This document shows positions 1-13,100 of a DNA stretch of 64,000 bases, one piece after another. How positions within the stretch are numbered: position 1 is the stretch's first letter; every line of letters begins with the position of its first letter. A program made the position numbers and the translations under genes. Origin of the DNA: Acanthaster planci (Eukaryota > Echinodermata > Asteroidea > Valvatida > Acanthasteridae); assembly GCF_001949145.1 (NCBI RefSeq), contig NW_019091360.1, forward strand, positions 3,057,477-3,121,476, given 5' to 3'. The notes beneath the pieces were generated by a model, which worked only from the letters and a program-made list of their open reading frames with translations, did no database searches and had not been told where the DNA came from.

Positions 1-1053
1 ACCCTATGGGCACTTCGAATTTTTGCTTCGAACGTTTGTATATGAAGCAATATTTTACCTCCAATTTCACAAAAGGTGAAATCTAATCAAACTCCAAATA
101 TTCTGATTCATAAATGTTGATTTCATATAACCGCTACAAAGTTCCACTGACATATTAATTTGGTCTGATTTTCCGATTTTTTTTCCAAAGTGCAAAATGA
201 AATGAGCCTCAAAATATTTTTTACCATTTTTAGTCAGGTGAGTGGAGGTAATAATTCTTTACTAGAATTTATCACTTTTTTAACCTTTTGAAATTTGCTG
301 TGGGATTTTCTGGGATTTTTTTAATAATTATGTTCATATCATTTACTCGTCACCCAGCGCCAGATTCAAGGTTCTGAGTGAAGAGCAAATTCATATACCG
401 GGCTAATTTACAATACGCCTTGAATATTGAAAACTGAAGTAGGGGGCCCACGCAAGTCTTACATGCATCCTTCAGTTCGTGACAAATATGGAACTTGTCG
501 ATGTTGTGTTCCAAAGCACATTATGATAGGCCTTTGTATAAAAATATGTGTTCACAGTGCCCAAAGTTCCACTTTTGGGTTTGACAAACTACCCCCCCAG
601 TCCCTGGTCAGGCAATGCGCCTGCAAGGGACGGGCAGATAATAGACCGGCATGTGTGACTGAAATGATTGCTGCCACCAAGTGTCTCCTATTTGGTTGGA
701 GTATAATTTCATGTAAGATTGACAGATTTCCAAGTCCCTTCCCGGCAAAGGTTACAACCTGCCTCTTCGCTTCCAGGAAAAATTCATGAAACTGAAACCC
801 CTCGGTAGGCCTACTATCTGAGGTCATTTTTGCATTCCACCCAATTTTGGGGGAAAAAAATGTGAAGATAGGTTCACCAAGGTTACCGTTTTATGAAAGA
901 AAACAAATTGGGGCTTGTAATGTTATAGAAGCAAAAATTGTCTATTCAAATTTAATTTTGCCCATCCTCAGGCCGGACAGGTGGACGGGTGGCAAGATGA
1001 GACACTGAGCCGGAGTAGCAAAAATGATGTGAGATACGGGCAACCTGACTTAC
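1..1053. other. PAH last intron or flank, no exon recognised
   Basis: The sequence is AT-rich. I searched the minus strand for the short PAH C-terminal exon (a helix ending in a stop) and saw no convincing candidate. The open frames here match nothing I recognise. Confidence 0.5.
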
Positions 1054-1169
1054 CTCGGATAGACTGGGCCAGCTCCTTCAGCTGTGTCTTCTTCTCCAAC
1101 ACCTCCACCGACTGAGTGTAGGCATTGTAGCGGACCGAGAAGGGCCGCGGGATGACGGAGGCAAATTGC
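1054..1169 (-). CDS. PAH: PAH exon 12, start of tetramerisation arm
   Basis: The exon encodes [20 protein letters not shown] and then the KELAQSIR helix, the start of the C-terminal oligomerisation arm. It ends in phase 1 at GTAAGT, so one more short coding exon is expected. Confidence 0.95.
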
Positions 1170-4100
1170 CTGGAAAAGAGATTGATGAGCAACACTTTCC
1201 TGATCTGTGCACTTGATAACATACAGCTGGGTTTCCGTTGCCTCAAACTTGTGTGTTTACACGCACACCCTCTTATCTTCTGGACGAGTTTGGCTACAAT
1301 ATTAGTGCACTGTAATTAGGAATGTATCTGACCTATGAAATACAGGACTAGAAGGGTTTGTAACTGCTCATGAATCTTTTTATAGATCGTGAGTTCTCCT
1401 ATTGGACTGGTATCCTAAAAATCACGACATGATCACTCTATAAATTTGAGGTCCAAAAGTGTGTCATATTTGTGCCCCTGTTACACTTGACCTGTGTAAT
1501 GTAACACTGAACTATCACTGAGTTTGACTTCAAAGTATTTTGTTTGACAGGTAGTTTGCATTACTTCAATGCTCTTGGAAATTCAATAATGTGTTCTGAA
1601 GTACAAACTCATACGTCAATATCATACATTGATTTGTGAATGACTTGCAAGGGACTTGTAATTTGGCTTGTAACTAGTGACTGAATCCTGACCGATCTAT
1701 GGTAAATTAGTATTGATTCATGCATGACTAACTTCAGATTCTGTGATTGACTTGTGACTGACTTGTGATATGACATGTGATGTGGCCTGTGACTGATATG
1801 TGACCCGACTTCTGATGTGACCTGTGACTGACTTGTGATATGACCTGTAATTGACTTGTGATCTGACTTCTTATATGACCTGTGACTGACTTCTAATCTG
1901 ACTTTTGATATGATCTGTGACTGACTTGCAATCTGACTTCTGATATGACTTGTGATTGACTTGTAATCTGACTTCTGATATGATCTGTGATTGACTTGTA
2001 ATGACTATTGATATGACCTGTGACTGAGTTGTAATCTGACTTTTGATACGATCTGTGATTGACGTATCATCTGACTTTTGATATGATCTGTGACTGACTT
2101 GTAATCGGACTTCTGATATAACCTGTGATTGACTTGTAATCTGACTTCTGATATGATCTGTGATTGACTTGTAATCTGACTTCTGATATGATCTGTGATT
2201 GACTTGTAATCTGACTTCTGATATGATATGTGATTGACTTGTAATCTGACTTTTGATATGATCTATAGTTGACTTGTAATCTGATTTCTGATATGACCTG
2301 CATGTAAACTTACAACTGCATTTTGAGTAGCTTGTGATGATTTGTACGGCTGGATCAATTCAAAAATATTCACGATTCAAACCTTCAATTCGATCATATA
2401 TCCAAGTATTTTGTCAGATTGACCGACAGATTGTTGACGAAACTATATTCAAAATCAGTTGCAATAATGCACACAATTGTATACTATAATCACTATGATA
2501 ACTTCTTACATCTGGGAGTATCTCCAGCCACAATTTAGCAAGATTTAAGAGACGAACAAACTTCTTGCCCTGTTGAAACTTTCTGTTCCTTTTAAATTTT
2601 CAAATGAATAATTTACTTTTGGAGTCATCATAAGATTTCTGTTGCTTTTTACTGAGTCTGCTTGAAACAAGCCTCCATAATGCAATTTTTCTCATTTAGA
2701 CCAAAAGAAACTTCTCCCATTTCATTAGCATTTTTATATTCAGAAAATAATATTTGATAATCAATTGAATATTCAGATAGTTGGCACAGCCCTAATGATT
2801 TGACTTGTGATAGCCTTCTGACCAACTTGTGACATTTGATGATATTCCTGAAGCCTCAGATTCAAAGCCTGATCCAGTCCATTTCTTTCTTCACGTTCAC
2901 TTTGATTATTATTTCCACAGCTTTCTGTCCCTGTAACTAGCTTTTCACACTTTAAATCTACATATTGAAATGAACATACCTCATTTTATCCTTGGCGTCT
3001 TCAAAGCTCTCGGCTACAAAGTACATTGGCTGGAAACTGGAGATGGGGTATTTCTGCACGGCCGTCTTAGCCGGGTTAAAGGGTTTGAACTCAGGTTTGT
3101 CAGTCAGACAGTACTGGGAAATAAACGGAAACCACAACTGAATAGGAATCTTCCATTCTTTATATTGAAACAAAGGAGACAATCAGAAATGTTGGTTGTT
3201 ACTTCATCATGTGTCCACAGTCTTGTTAGTCTGTATTGCTGTTTGGCTGTCTGTCTTTTACCGAGCTGTTTGTCATTTGTCTACTTGTTTGTTGTTTGGA
3301 GTGAGTTTCTGAGGTCTACTGGATTAACTTGAAGATGTGCATGATGCCCGTCTTCCAATTGACTGTTAATGTAGCTGAAGCATAGTCACTGTTCACTCAG
3401 TTTTCATACACATAGAGAAATTTGCAGTACAAACATGTACCAAGTGTGAACATTCCTGTTTTAGTGTGGTAAAGAAATCTGAGAGTGATACTAATTTATC
3501 CGGCGCTGTGGACTGCGGTTTCCTTTACTGTTCTTTGTTTTGCCAAACCTAGCCCCAAATATGTACAAGACTGTTCTTCAGAGAGGAGAGTAACCTCATG
3601 TGGACCTTGCTTAGTCTAAACAAGGTTCACATGAACCCTTCACTATGTGGACCCATTTTGTTCTCAAGTCCACACAATGTCCACTCAAGAAAAGCCAACA
3701 CTTGCAATGTTTTCATTTTGGTTCCAAATCTTACCTGCAGTTCCCCGTAGGAGGACAGCAGCCCAGCACCGTATGCTTTGCGTTGACCATTCTGAATACA
3801 CATCCCGAACTCCACAGTGAACCAGTAGCACTGACCAAACGGGAAAAGTACACACACTCAAAATAAGTTTTTCATGGTATTTTTAGAAGCCCAGCTGGAA
3901 AAAAATTCAAAAACCCCAGAGGTTAATACATGTAACTACTAAAGGTTTGCGGTAGCAACATGTGACCATCTTTTTTGCATTATTCAGGTCTATACCCATA
4001 CATATACTAAAACAAAGTATCTTCTCACAAGTGATTTTTTTGCGCCTTCAAACAGTTTATGTATGAATGAGAACTTACTGTTGACAGCTTCTCTATGTAT

Positions 4101-7100
4101 TCATCAGGTGCACCCAGAGAAGCAAGACCAATCTCCTGAAAGGAAAGTGGAAAGTGTCATATATGCCTAAGGTCAATAAAAAGGCTTTAGCAGTTAAGTA
4201 CTTAACTCCAGTCTTCCTGGACATGAGATAACGGATATTAATTTTCCCTTATCTTCCCAGGGTTGTGTTTCAGTAGTCTGGTTTCCAGATGTAACGGGCC
4301 GGTAGCCATCACTGACCAAAACAGGCCAAGGGGCAATGCAAGATGTAACTTAAGATGTAACATCTTGAATGCAACTAGTACATCTCTGTTACTTTGTAAA
4401 ACTCAGTGTCAGGCAAAAGCTGCAACAAGTACTTTTTTTAAACAGTGAAAAGTCAAAGAGAGGGAAAACAATTTTCACACTGTGGACATCTGGAAATAAT
4501 AGACAGTCTCCAAAAATTCAATGAGTAGGGTTTGGAAATTTCAGACAGTGATGGAAACATTCAGAAATTCCTTCTGTTTTGGTCATGCAACCGTGGTGGC
4601 AACCAGACCTGAAAATAAATCTCAATTGGTCAGCACATTTGGTCTGGGAACCAGACAAACATTGTAGGTCCATTGTAGGTTACCCTCCAGCTAACACCCA
4701 TACCTAATTAAATTTCTGAGCAAAAGCAGTGGGCTTACTCAATCGGCACACAGCAACTGGATTCGAACCCCTAACCACTGGATCACAATCAAGTCAAAAA
4801 GTCGTCTAATTTTCAACCTCCTACATAACAGATCCTATGTAATTCCAAATCAGACACCTTATTTCATTTCCATGAATCAGCTTCCAATTTGTTTTTTCCA
4901 CGAGTAAATTGAACACCACAGAGAGCCAACTTCAAAACTCACCTGTGAAAACTGAGCAAAGCTCGGATCAGCAAACAACGGCACATGTCCAATCAGCTCA
5001 TGGCAAACATCACTGTCGGAAAAAAGAAGAAAAGACAATTCAATATGCAAGATAATCATTCGTAAGACATTAAAATCAATGTCCATGTGCATGCATAAAA
5101 AATGATGTCACTTAAATGCATCTTCAATGAAATGGCTTATGTGAGTTTAGTTTATGGTACTGACAGAAGACATCATTTCAAATAAGTGCATATGGCGCGG
5201 AACGTGTGCAAGATCAGTTTTATTGGTGCCCCAGTATCATTATCATTATGCGTGAAATAGCCTATGTACTAGAGCATGATTATTTGATTTTACCAAAAAT
5301 CCACATTACAAAAATAGATAAAGAGAAATACAATAAATCATGAGGTTGTTAAAATTACTAAGTCATACACAGATAGGAAATTAAGAAAAAGGTTGGTCAA
5401 AATCCTATGTTCCCATATCTCATGAACAATGCCGCAATACCGACAAGGTTACATGTAGCTGTCATTCAAGAGCCTAATGAGAGGAACGGCTGACTAATTC
5501 TGTACCACTCTGTTCTGCACATACAAGTAATCTGTTGAAATGGGCTTGGATTTCTAATAGTCTCGTAGGTGTTAAATTGTTTAACGGCAACTAGTCACAG
5601 TGAGAAATTGGGACAAGATGTCGCAAGTGATTGAGCAAATTTAACACAAAGTCTACTCCTTTTGCCACAGAGAGTTTCTTCGGTTTACATTAGTTAACAT
5701 TTATGGCTGCTTCTTGTGTGTGGTACTAAAATCCTGAAATTACTCTTAACACATTTATCCATTTAATTATCTGTTGCTCGAGGGAAAGGGTGTTTGGCAA
5801 TGTGACAGCCAGGTTTTGGAGACTGCACGAACGTCAACATTCGCTCATATTTGTTATATCTAACGTGCACCGTGTCATAGAGCCTGGGTTTTGGATGTCG
5901 TGCGGAGGCGAGCACTCTGAGCCATGCGCACCTGTAAAACTCAGTTCCATGTCAGCTGCTGGTGTAGGCCTATCGGTACCTGTGTACTTGTGTAAAATAT
6001 TGGGTGTGGTTTTGGATTGGAGTGTGGGTGTGGATTACACAGTGCCTTAGTGTGTTTAATGTATCAGAACAGACCAACAGTAAAAAGTAATATGAGGAAG
6101 ACTGTGTGGGTAAAGTTATGTCCAAAGGTCACCGTTACATTTAAGGAAGGCTGTAAGAAACTGGTCAGAAAGAGTCGGCAGTTACCTTGAGGTACCCGTT
6201 AGCTAGAGTAGGGCACTGCCAATCAACAGATGTTGCCCTTTTCCCACTACAAACTGCTTCACCCCGAGATTTTCTGCCCTGGGTTAAGCGTTTCTTACCC
6301 CGGGGTTTGTTAACCTATGTTGGGTGACGGAAGTCACACCACGTGGGGATTGCAGAGTGCCGAGTGTGGATTACTAGCCGTGCTAGTGCAGATTATTCAT
6401 GAGTTCTTTCATAATTAATGCGTCTAACAGACTGAAACCCAATTGGGTAAATGGAATAACTGTTGAGAACTGAGGAGGAGAACATCAAACCCGCTCCCTT
6501 TGATCTTACCAACAAATCTTACTGCTATGCACAAGTTTTAATTGTTCCATCTGTCAACCGAGTCACCCATCAATTATCAATTACATGGTTTTCTACCGGT
6601 ATTTCCACCAAAACAACCCCATAACCCTTAGATTGCTCATTAAACTCCACGCAAAGGCATAGTTTAGGTTAGGTGACTTTTCCACAGACCAAAGGTAGGT
6701 TTCCTAAACTCGTACAACCTAGACTGGCTTATAAGGAAATCATGCTACACGGTCCAATGGCTTTTGTATTGTTACTGACAGCCCATGCATCATTTTTAGG
6801 CTGCAGTCGTGATTCTGAGCTTACCTGTAGTATTAGAACTGGACCTATTTCTAAACAACAGGGCTTTTCATGTCCAAACTATGCCTCGCACCATAAATTT
6901 CTTCATCCGCTGGTAGGACATTTACGCCCCTCTCACTGAAATGATTGGTGTTGGTGGGGACTTACGGTTCTGGCGTGTACCAAGGGTTTGACCCGTGCCT
7001 GATGTACTGGGTGCTGTGGAACACGCGGAATGCCAAGCCAGCCAGGAAATCCCGGGGAGAGAGCAGCCCTGCCACCGGACGCAGGGTGAAACCTGTGCAA

Positions 7101-10100
7101 TCTGGCCATCGAAATGCAAAAACAATTGGTGAAAAATCAACTGGGAAACCAACAAAACCTGGGTGACCTTGTTAACAGACTTTTCTAAACCAACTATCTG
7201 GGTAGTGAAGCATCAAACAACTGTCAAGCCTAGATTTTTCTCAATTAGGAGCCAATGGCTACCAATTATTTTTTTCTGTATAAAGGGCTGGCCGTTTGGA
7301 GAACAATGATGCACAAAAGAACAGCTGTTGGCAAGCTGCCACAAATGAGTCGCGATATGGAGCGTAAGTACAACTAAATCTGGCCCCAATTCTGAACAAC
7401 TGGTGTAGAAAAAGTTGAATAAATGTGTATGTATGAAAAAGATTTGTGATGGAATTATTTGACAGATGTGCACCCTTGTCTTTCAATCATCCATATTTTC
7501 AGTTTTTGTCTTGCAACTAGAAAAGCTGTTTTGAGGCCTTTTGGTTTTTATGCTGATGCACATTTCCACATTCATGAGCTAACTACATGTATGGTACTGG
7601 TAGAAACCTCTGTTTCATTGATTTGTCTGCAAAAATCTGCTCAGTTTTTCTTCTTTAATATTTGCCGTTCTCAATTTCTGAGCCTCTGATGACTCATTAT
7701 TGAGTATTCAAGTGCATGGCTTGAAGCCAATGAGTAACCAATACTCAGTAATGTTTTCAACGAACAAACTTTTAGTTCAGAATTAGAACAGAAAAAACAT
7801 GACCTCAACACTGTTTTTCCCCAACTGACATGACAGCGACAGCACCATTAGTTGTCCAGAAAAGCTCGAAAAATGTTTTGAAAAAGTGCCATTTTCAGTA
7901 GAGTAACCGTGGACTTTTTCAACATTACTTTGGAAGAACTGAATCTATCCGCTAAGATGTGCGTGAGTGAGCAAGTACACCACACAGGAAGTTAATGACA
8001 ACCGGTTTCTTTGCAATGCTATCAGCACAGGCAAAATCAAATTCACTACGAAAAGTCACTTCAGATGATTTTTCACACACAAACAGCTTTGAAATTGTTC
8101 TTATTTTTTAATGATTCACTCTACTCAGATTTCTTCTAAGAGTGAGTATGTGTTTTACCTTTGAGGAAGTTTGAGACATCCTCAAGTTGCGGAATGTTGT
8201 CCTCTCGGTAGCCACAGTTCTCCACCAGGAGGGGGAAGATGTGGTTGAATTCACGGCAGGCGTGGGTGGGGAACAGCTTGGTAAGCTCTCGGAACATGGT
8301 GCCCCAGGTCTTGATCTCGTCGGCTGTGTAGGTAACGTGGGGAATCGGGGTCCCACTGCAAAGACAATGAAGACGCAAAATTGGCATTCGAACATTCACT
8401 TTGTTTGAACAAAGAAGGTTAAGGCCTGAGGTTGGAGAGTGATATCAACTCCATGGCAAAGACAGTGATGATGATGAAAACTTTTAATATCACAAACGGG
8501 TTTCAGAAACGAAGATAGGATTGGTGCTTCTTAGGCTCAAGGTGACAATGATTCTAGTCCAACTTGGCGCCTATGATGTATCCAGGTTTTGGGTCAATAG
8601 AGATTGGGAGACAGATTTTTTTTTCCCCAAAACAATTGTCAAAAATTTTTCTTGTCCACGAAAGAACCCTCCACCCTCAAAAGGTGCTAGCATTCCCTAT
8701 AAACTGTCGCTGCTTTGGTTCCTAATCAATTGGCAATAAGTCCCCAGGGGGACAATTTGTCTCCTCTCATACCAACACTTGACACGTGTACTTCCGGTTG
8801 CTAGTCCGTTCTAACATCTTGTTTCCTTCCTCGAATTATTGCTACTGGCGCATGCTCGACAGGCATAACTTGATTGAAAGCTGACAATAATCAAACCATC
8901 CACATGACTTTGGGGATATATACAACTTTTTGTTTCCACTTACAAAAAAAAAACAAATGCCGACAAAATCGTTTGTATCTGCTCTACTCTAGAAAACTGA
9001 TTTCTGAATTATTGTCTGCTTCAAGTACAAAATCTGCTTGCAAAGGTCCATAGATAATCGGAAAACACAGTACTTTGGGGTTTAAAGATCGGACGCTGGG
9101 GGCACAGTATACACAGGGAGTCTTACACAGTCTGATTGGTTACAAGCCAAAAACTGACATCAGGCACAAATACATATGACATTACTTTTTTATTATGACA
9201 TATGACATTACTTTTTTATTATGACATATGACATTACTTGTTTTCACGTGTGCAAAAAAATAGGATATTCAGGATAGTTGGTATTTGCCATATATCAAGT
9301 TGACATGAATTGTATGTATCAAGAGTTCCATGTGCAGCTCATCATGTTTAAATGAAGTTGGACATTCACAATTTGTATCAAATACTAAATTTGAGTACGG
9401 TTTGTTGATAAGACTGTGAGCAAGGCTGTTGGTGGTTTACACAATTTCAACTAGAACAGCCACTTGGGTTTGCAGAAACAGAGCAAGTCCAACATCCAAC
9501 ATCTGCAATTTCATCAACTGGGGCTTTACAACTCACTGTTTGTAGTTGAAGGCAATGTCAGCAAATTCTTTGCGCCTGGCGCGGTACACAGGATCAGTGA
9601 AGCCCTGTGGAAGCATCAAGGGGAATCAAGAATATTCATTACTTGCTGTACAAGAAATTTGGAAAGTTACAAGGAATGGATAGATCTGTAACTTTTTACT
9701 CAACAAAACTGATCAACTCTTTAAAAACAGAAGCAGTTCTCGAAGCGTAACCAAAAAAAAAAAAAATTTAAATCTGTAAAAACTTGAAATCACTGCACTT
9801 CCCAAATACATTTGTACGCTGTGTTTCTGTCAAAAATGTATGCTGCATGCTTGTTTAATTTATGTTAATTTTGTAAGATAAAAAAAAGGCTGCTGAACCA
9901 AAATATCCACAAAGTAGTGAGGTTGTGTTATCAACAAACGGAAGGGCGGCATCCATGTGATCGGTGCAGTGACAGCAATATATTGGCTTCATGATCCGTA
10001 TATTCCGTTTATACAGTTACTAGCTTATAAATTAAGTGACTGCAAACAAGTCAATTTGCCGTGGGCTACGGGGTGAAAGTACAGGGTGATAGTACAGCTA

Positions 10101-13100
10101 CGTAAACAACTCTCGGGCAAATGGTTCGGATCTGCGTAAACCACCTCATTTGCATAAAGCCTTTGCTTCATTTCATGAACAAGTGAACAGAAGCATTTAA
10201 AATTCCAGTGGCATTCTAAAAAATTAGAAATTACTACAATCTTTTTATTAAAAAAGGAGGATTAAAAGATTCCTACCTGATGTAAAAAAAATTAAAGACA
10301 TCATCAATCCTACATCATTTTTTTCTACATGGTACTCAGGAAAAATAATAGATATGGACTGTGACACACGAAAAAGCAAAACTTTGGTAACCTGAATGTG
10401 GCCTTAATGTACAACGAATATGTACAAAATATGCAGATGTGAAATCTTACCGTCATCGTCAGCAACATTGATGAACAATTTCATGACACAAGATATCAAA
10501 AATAATTTCATCACCACCTGTTACATGATTATCAGCTTGAGTAAACATAAGGATAAAAAAGTACTACGATACTACAGGACTTCAATATATTCTGTAAGTC
10601 TTGATTCATGCAATGTTGCGAGGGTCACTAGAACAAGGTAAACTTGGCATGACCATGGATACCAGTTTGTAGATCACATCTATGCCATGCATATTACAGG
10701 ACTTCAATATATTCTGTAATTCTTGATCTATGCAATGTTGCGAGGGTCACTAGAACTAGGTAAACTTGGCATGACCCTGGTTACCAGTTTGTAGATCACA
10801 TCTATGCCATGCAGTGTTTTGTTTAATGCAGCAACTTGACTCTGGGGAATTGCAAAGTAACTGTGTGGTTATGAACATGTGGTGCAGTGTCAAGAAGCCT
10901 CAAAGCACTTACACTGCTTTTGAGTTCATCAAAACGGAATTTAGACTTTTCCAAAGGGGGTAGAGGTGGGAGGGGCTTGGTTGAAGGTGGGGGGTGTCAG
11001 TAAAACAGTTTACTCACAGGATGGTCGGCATCTAACTCTGCTCCGTAGCTCAAGATGTTGTTGGCAAACTCGTCCGTATCCTTGATCCTCCTTGGAAACC
11101 ACGGAACTATAAGTGGAGAAGAGATGCCACAAACAAACACATTCAATCCGTGTGTACATGTAACTGGGAATAAGGCAACGGTTTTTGCTGAAAACAAGCT
11201 GAGAATGGTCAGTGGACATGTATGGGAGATGCTTATGGCACAAGCTGTGTGAACATGGAACTTGACAGCGAAACCTGCCCAGGTTAAGAATACAATGGCA
11301 AATTTACATGTAGCTAATGTTTCTACATTGGAATAGCAACTTGGAATCCCAAAACATTCCACACCGGATCTAAAAGAATATTACTTTTGAGGCTGGTAAA
11401 AGTCTGGAGTAGTCCTCATTATGGAATTCGCACTCATTTTTACTTAAAAAAGAAAATCTCCTTAGCATTGTTGACATTGATTTTGGGGGGGTGACAGCTT
11501 ATATTTCAATATCATGAATTCCTCAAAAATTCAAAATGCTGATGAAACAACTCGCTGTGACAAGCGATAGAAATGTAATGCTCTTTGTTTTCTCTGACAA
11601 CAAACATCAGGCAAGCCGGACGCATTTGACATGTACTTCCATACACCTCGGATAAATTCACTCTACATGTTTACAAGACTACACGGCCTCCCTGCCTTGG
11701 TGATATATGAGCCAATACTTGCTCCAAAATCTGCATTTTACTTTCAACCTGGATGACCGTCAAGCTAGCTTTCAACTGCTCTGGAGGGTGTAGTTTAATG
11801 AAAGTGTACAAATTGTGCTAGTCGTCAGGAAACCTCCCAGTTCCATCTCGATGGACTGCACTTGAGGACTGTACACATGTTTAGCTAAGCAAAGACTCTT
11901 AACAGAGCTTTTATGGAGGATACTTAGGGAGATCTCATTTGCTTATTTAATACCCTGAATGCATCTAAACCTTAGACAGCTTTAAAATTGTATTTCAGAT
12001 GTCATAACAGAGCAGACATTTACCATTTTCCTAGCCGTTTTTGTATTTGTCCGTTCAAAAACAGATAGCATATCTGAACAAAATGTACCTCTGCATCAGC
12101 GTTTTAGCTAGCGAGCCATGCAGCCGTGTTTTGCACGGCCAGTTTTGTGAAATCATGGCCCATTTTTTCAAGCACGGCCTGGCAGTGCAAATCAAGCCGT
12201 GCACTACTTAATTCAAGGCTTGTGCAATTTAGATCCAAACAAATGCGAAAATAAAACCTGAGCTAAAATTCAGCTTTTCCCATGCTTTTTCTTGGCCCCA
12301 TCAACCAAGTCCAAAATAAAAAATATGCTGCAGTAAAGCTGGGGCTACGGTTTGGACGTTTGGTTCAAATGCATCAATGCCGGCAGGTGGGTTCCCCTTA
12401 TACTTACAAATGAACTACAGCACCGTATCTATCAACTTGTAACAAAATGAATACAGGGAGCCATACTTGTTCACCAGCTATCGATCGTACATGTAATCAA
12501 CCTCATTCCATGGTGATCGTTAGCCGCCATATTACGCCCATTCTCGCATGAGGTAGTCCATGGGGACGAGGTTGACATATAATCGTTTCAGGGCTTACGC
12601 TGCATGCTCACTATATCATCCAGAATGAAATGAAACATAACAGATTTCTTCTCGAAGGCAAGGGCTGGCCAACACGTAATCTTTCTTATTGTCAATATTC
12701 AGCATAAAGCTTGTTTAGGTTCTTCTACCTTAAAGACGGAAAAAATTGTTGAACTCTTCCAATGCCATGTTCAGACTCGTGCACAAGTGCGAGCACATGG
12801 CCTGCCTGTATGGTATATACATGTACATGTACATGTACGTGGGTGCGTGTACAGTGAGCATACACGCACTATGCGATTCATGTATGACGTGTATTTTTCC
12901 ATTCACATTGAAGTCGAATCTTGTACTCAATTTGCCTGTTCCTAGCCAAATTGCCAAAGGAAACATGCACGTAGGAATACTGGGATTTATTTTGTATCTT
13001 TATTTTTGTTTTCTTATCACATAATAATCTGAATGTACTGTATTGCAACAAAAAGGCACAAAATGTGTGTCAAGAACTGACCTGCATTACTACTTGCATA

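Noticed and set aside
1740-2300. CRISPR array
   Set aside because: The repeats are contiguous without unique spacers and the DNA is from an animal.
2067-2303. Open frame with repeated [11 protein letters not shown]-like peptide on the minus strand
   Set aside because: It is a translation of the 35-bp minisatellite, lies in a PAH intron and cycles through frames.
4690-4795. A tRNA gene on the minus strand
   Set aside because: The B box is perfect, but the A box is too close and no cloverleaf can be drawn; a SINE remnant explains it.
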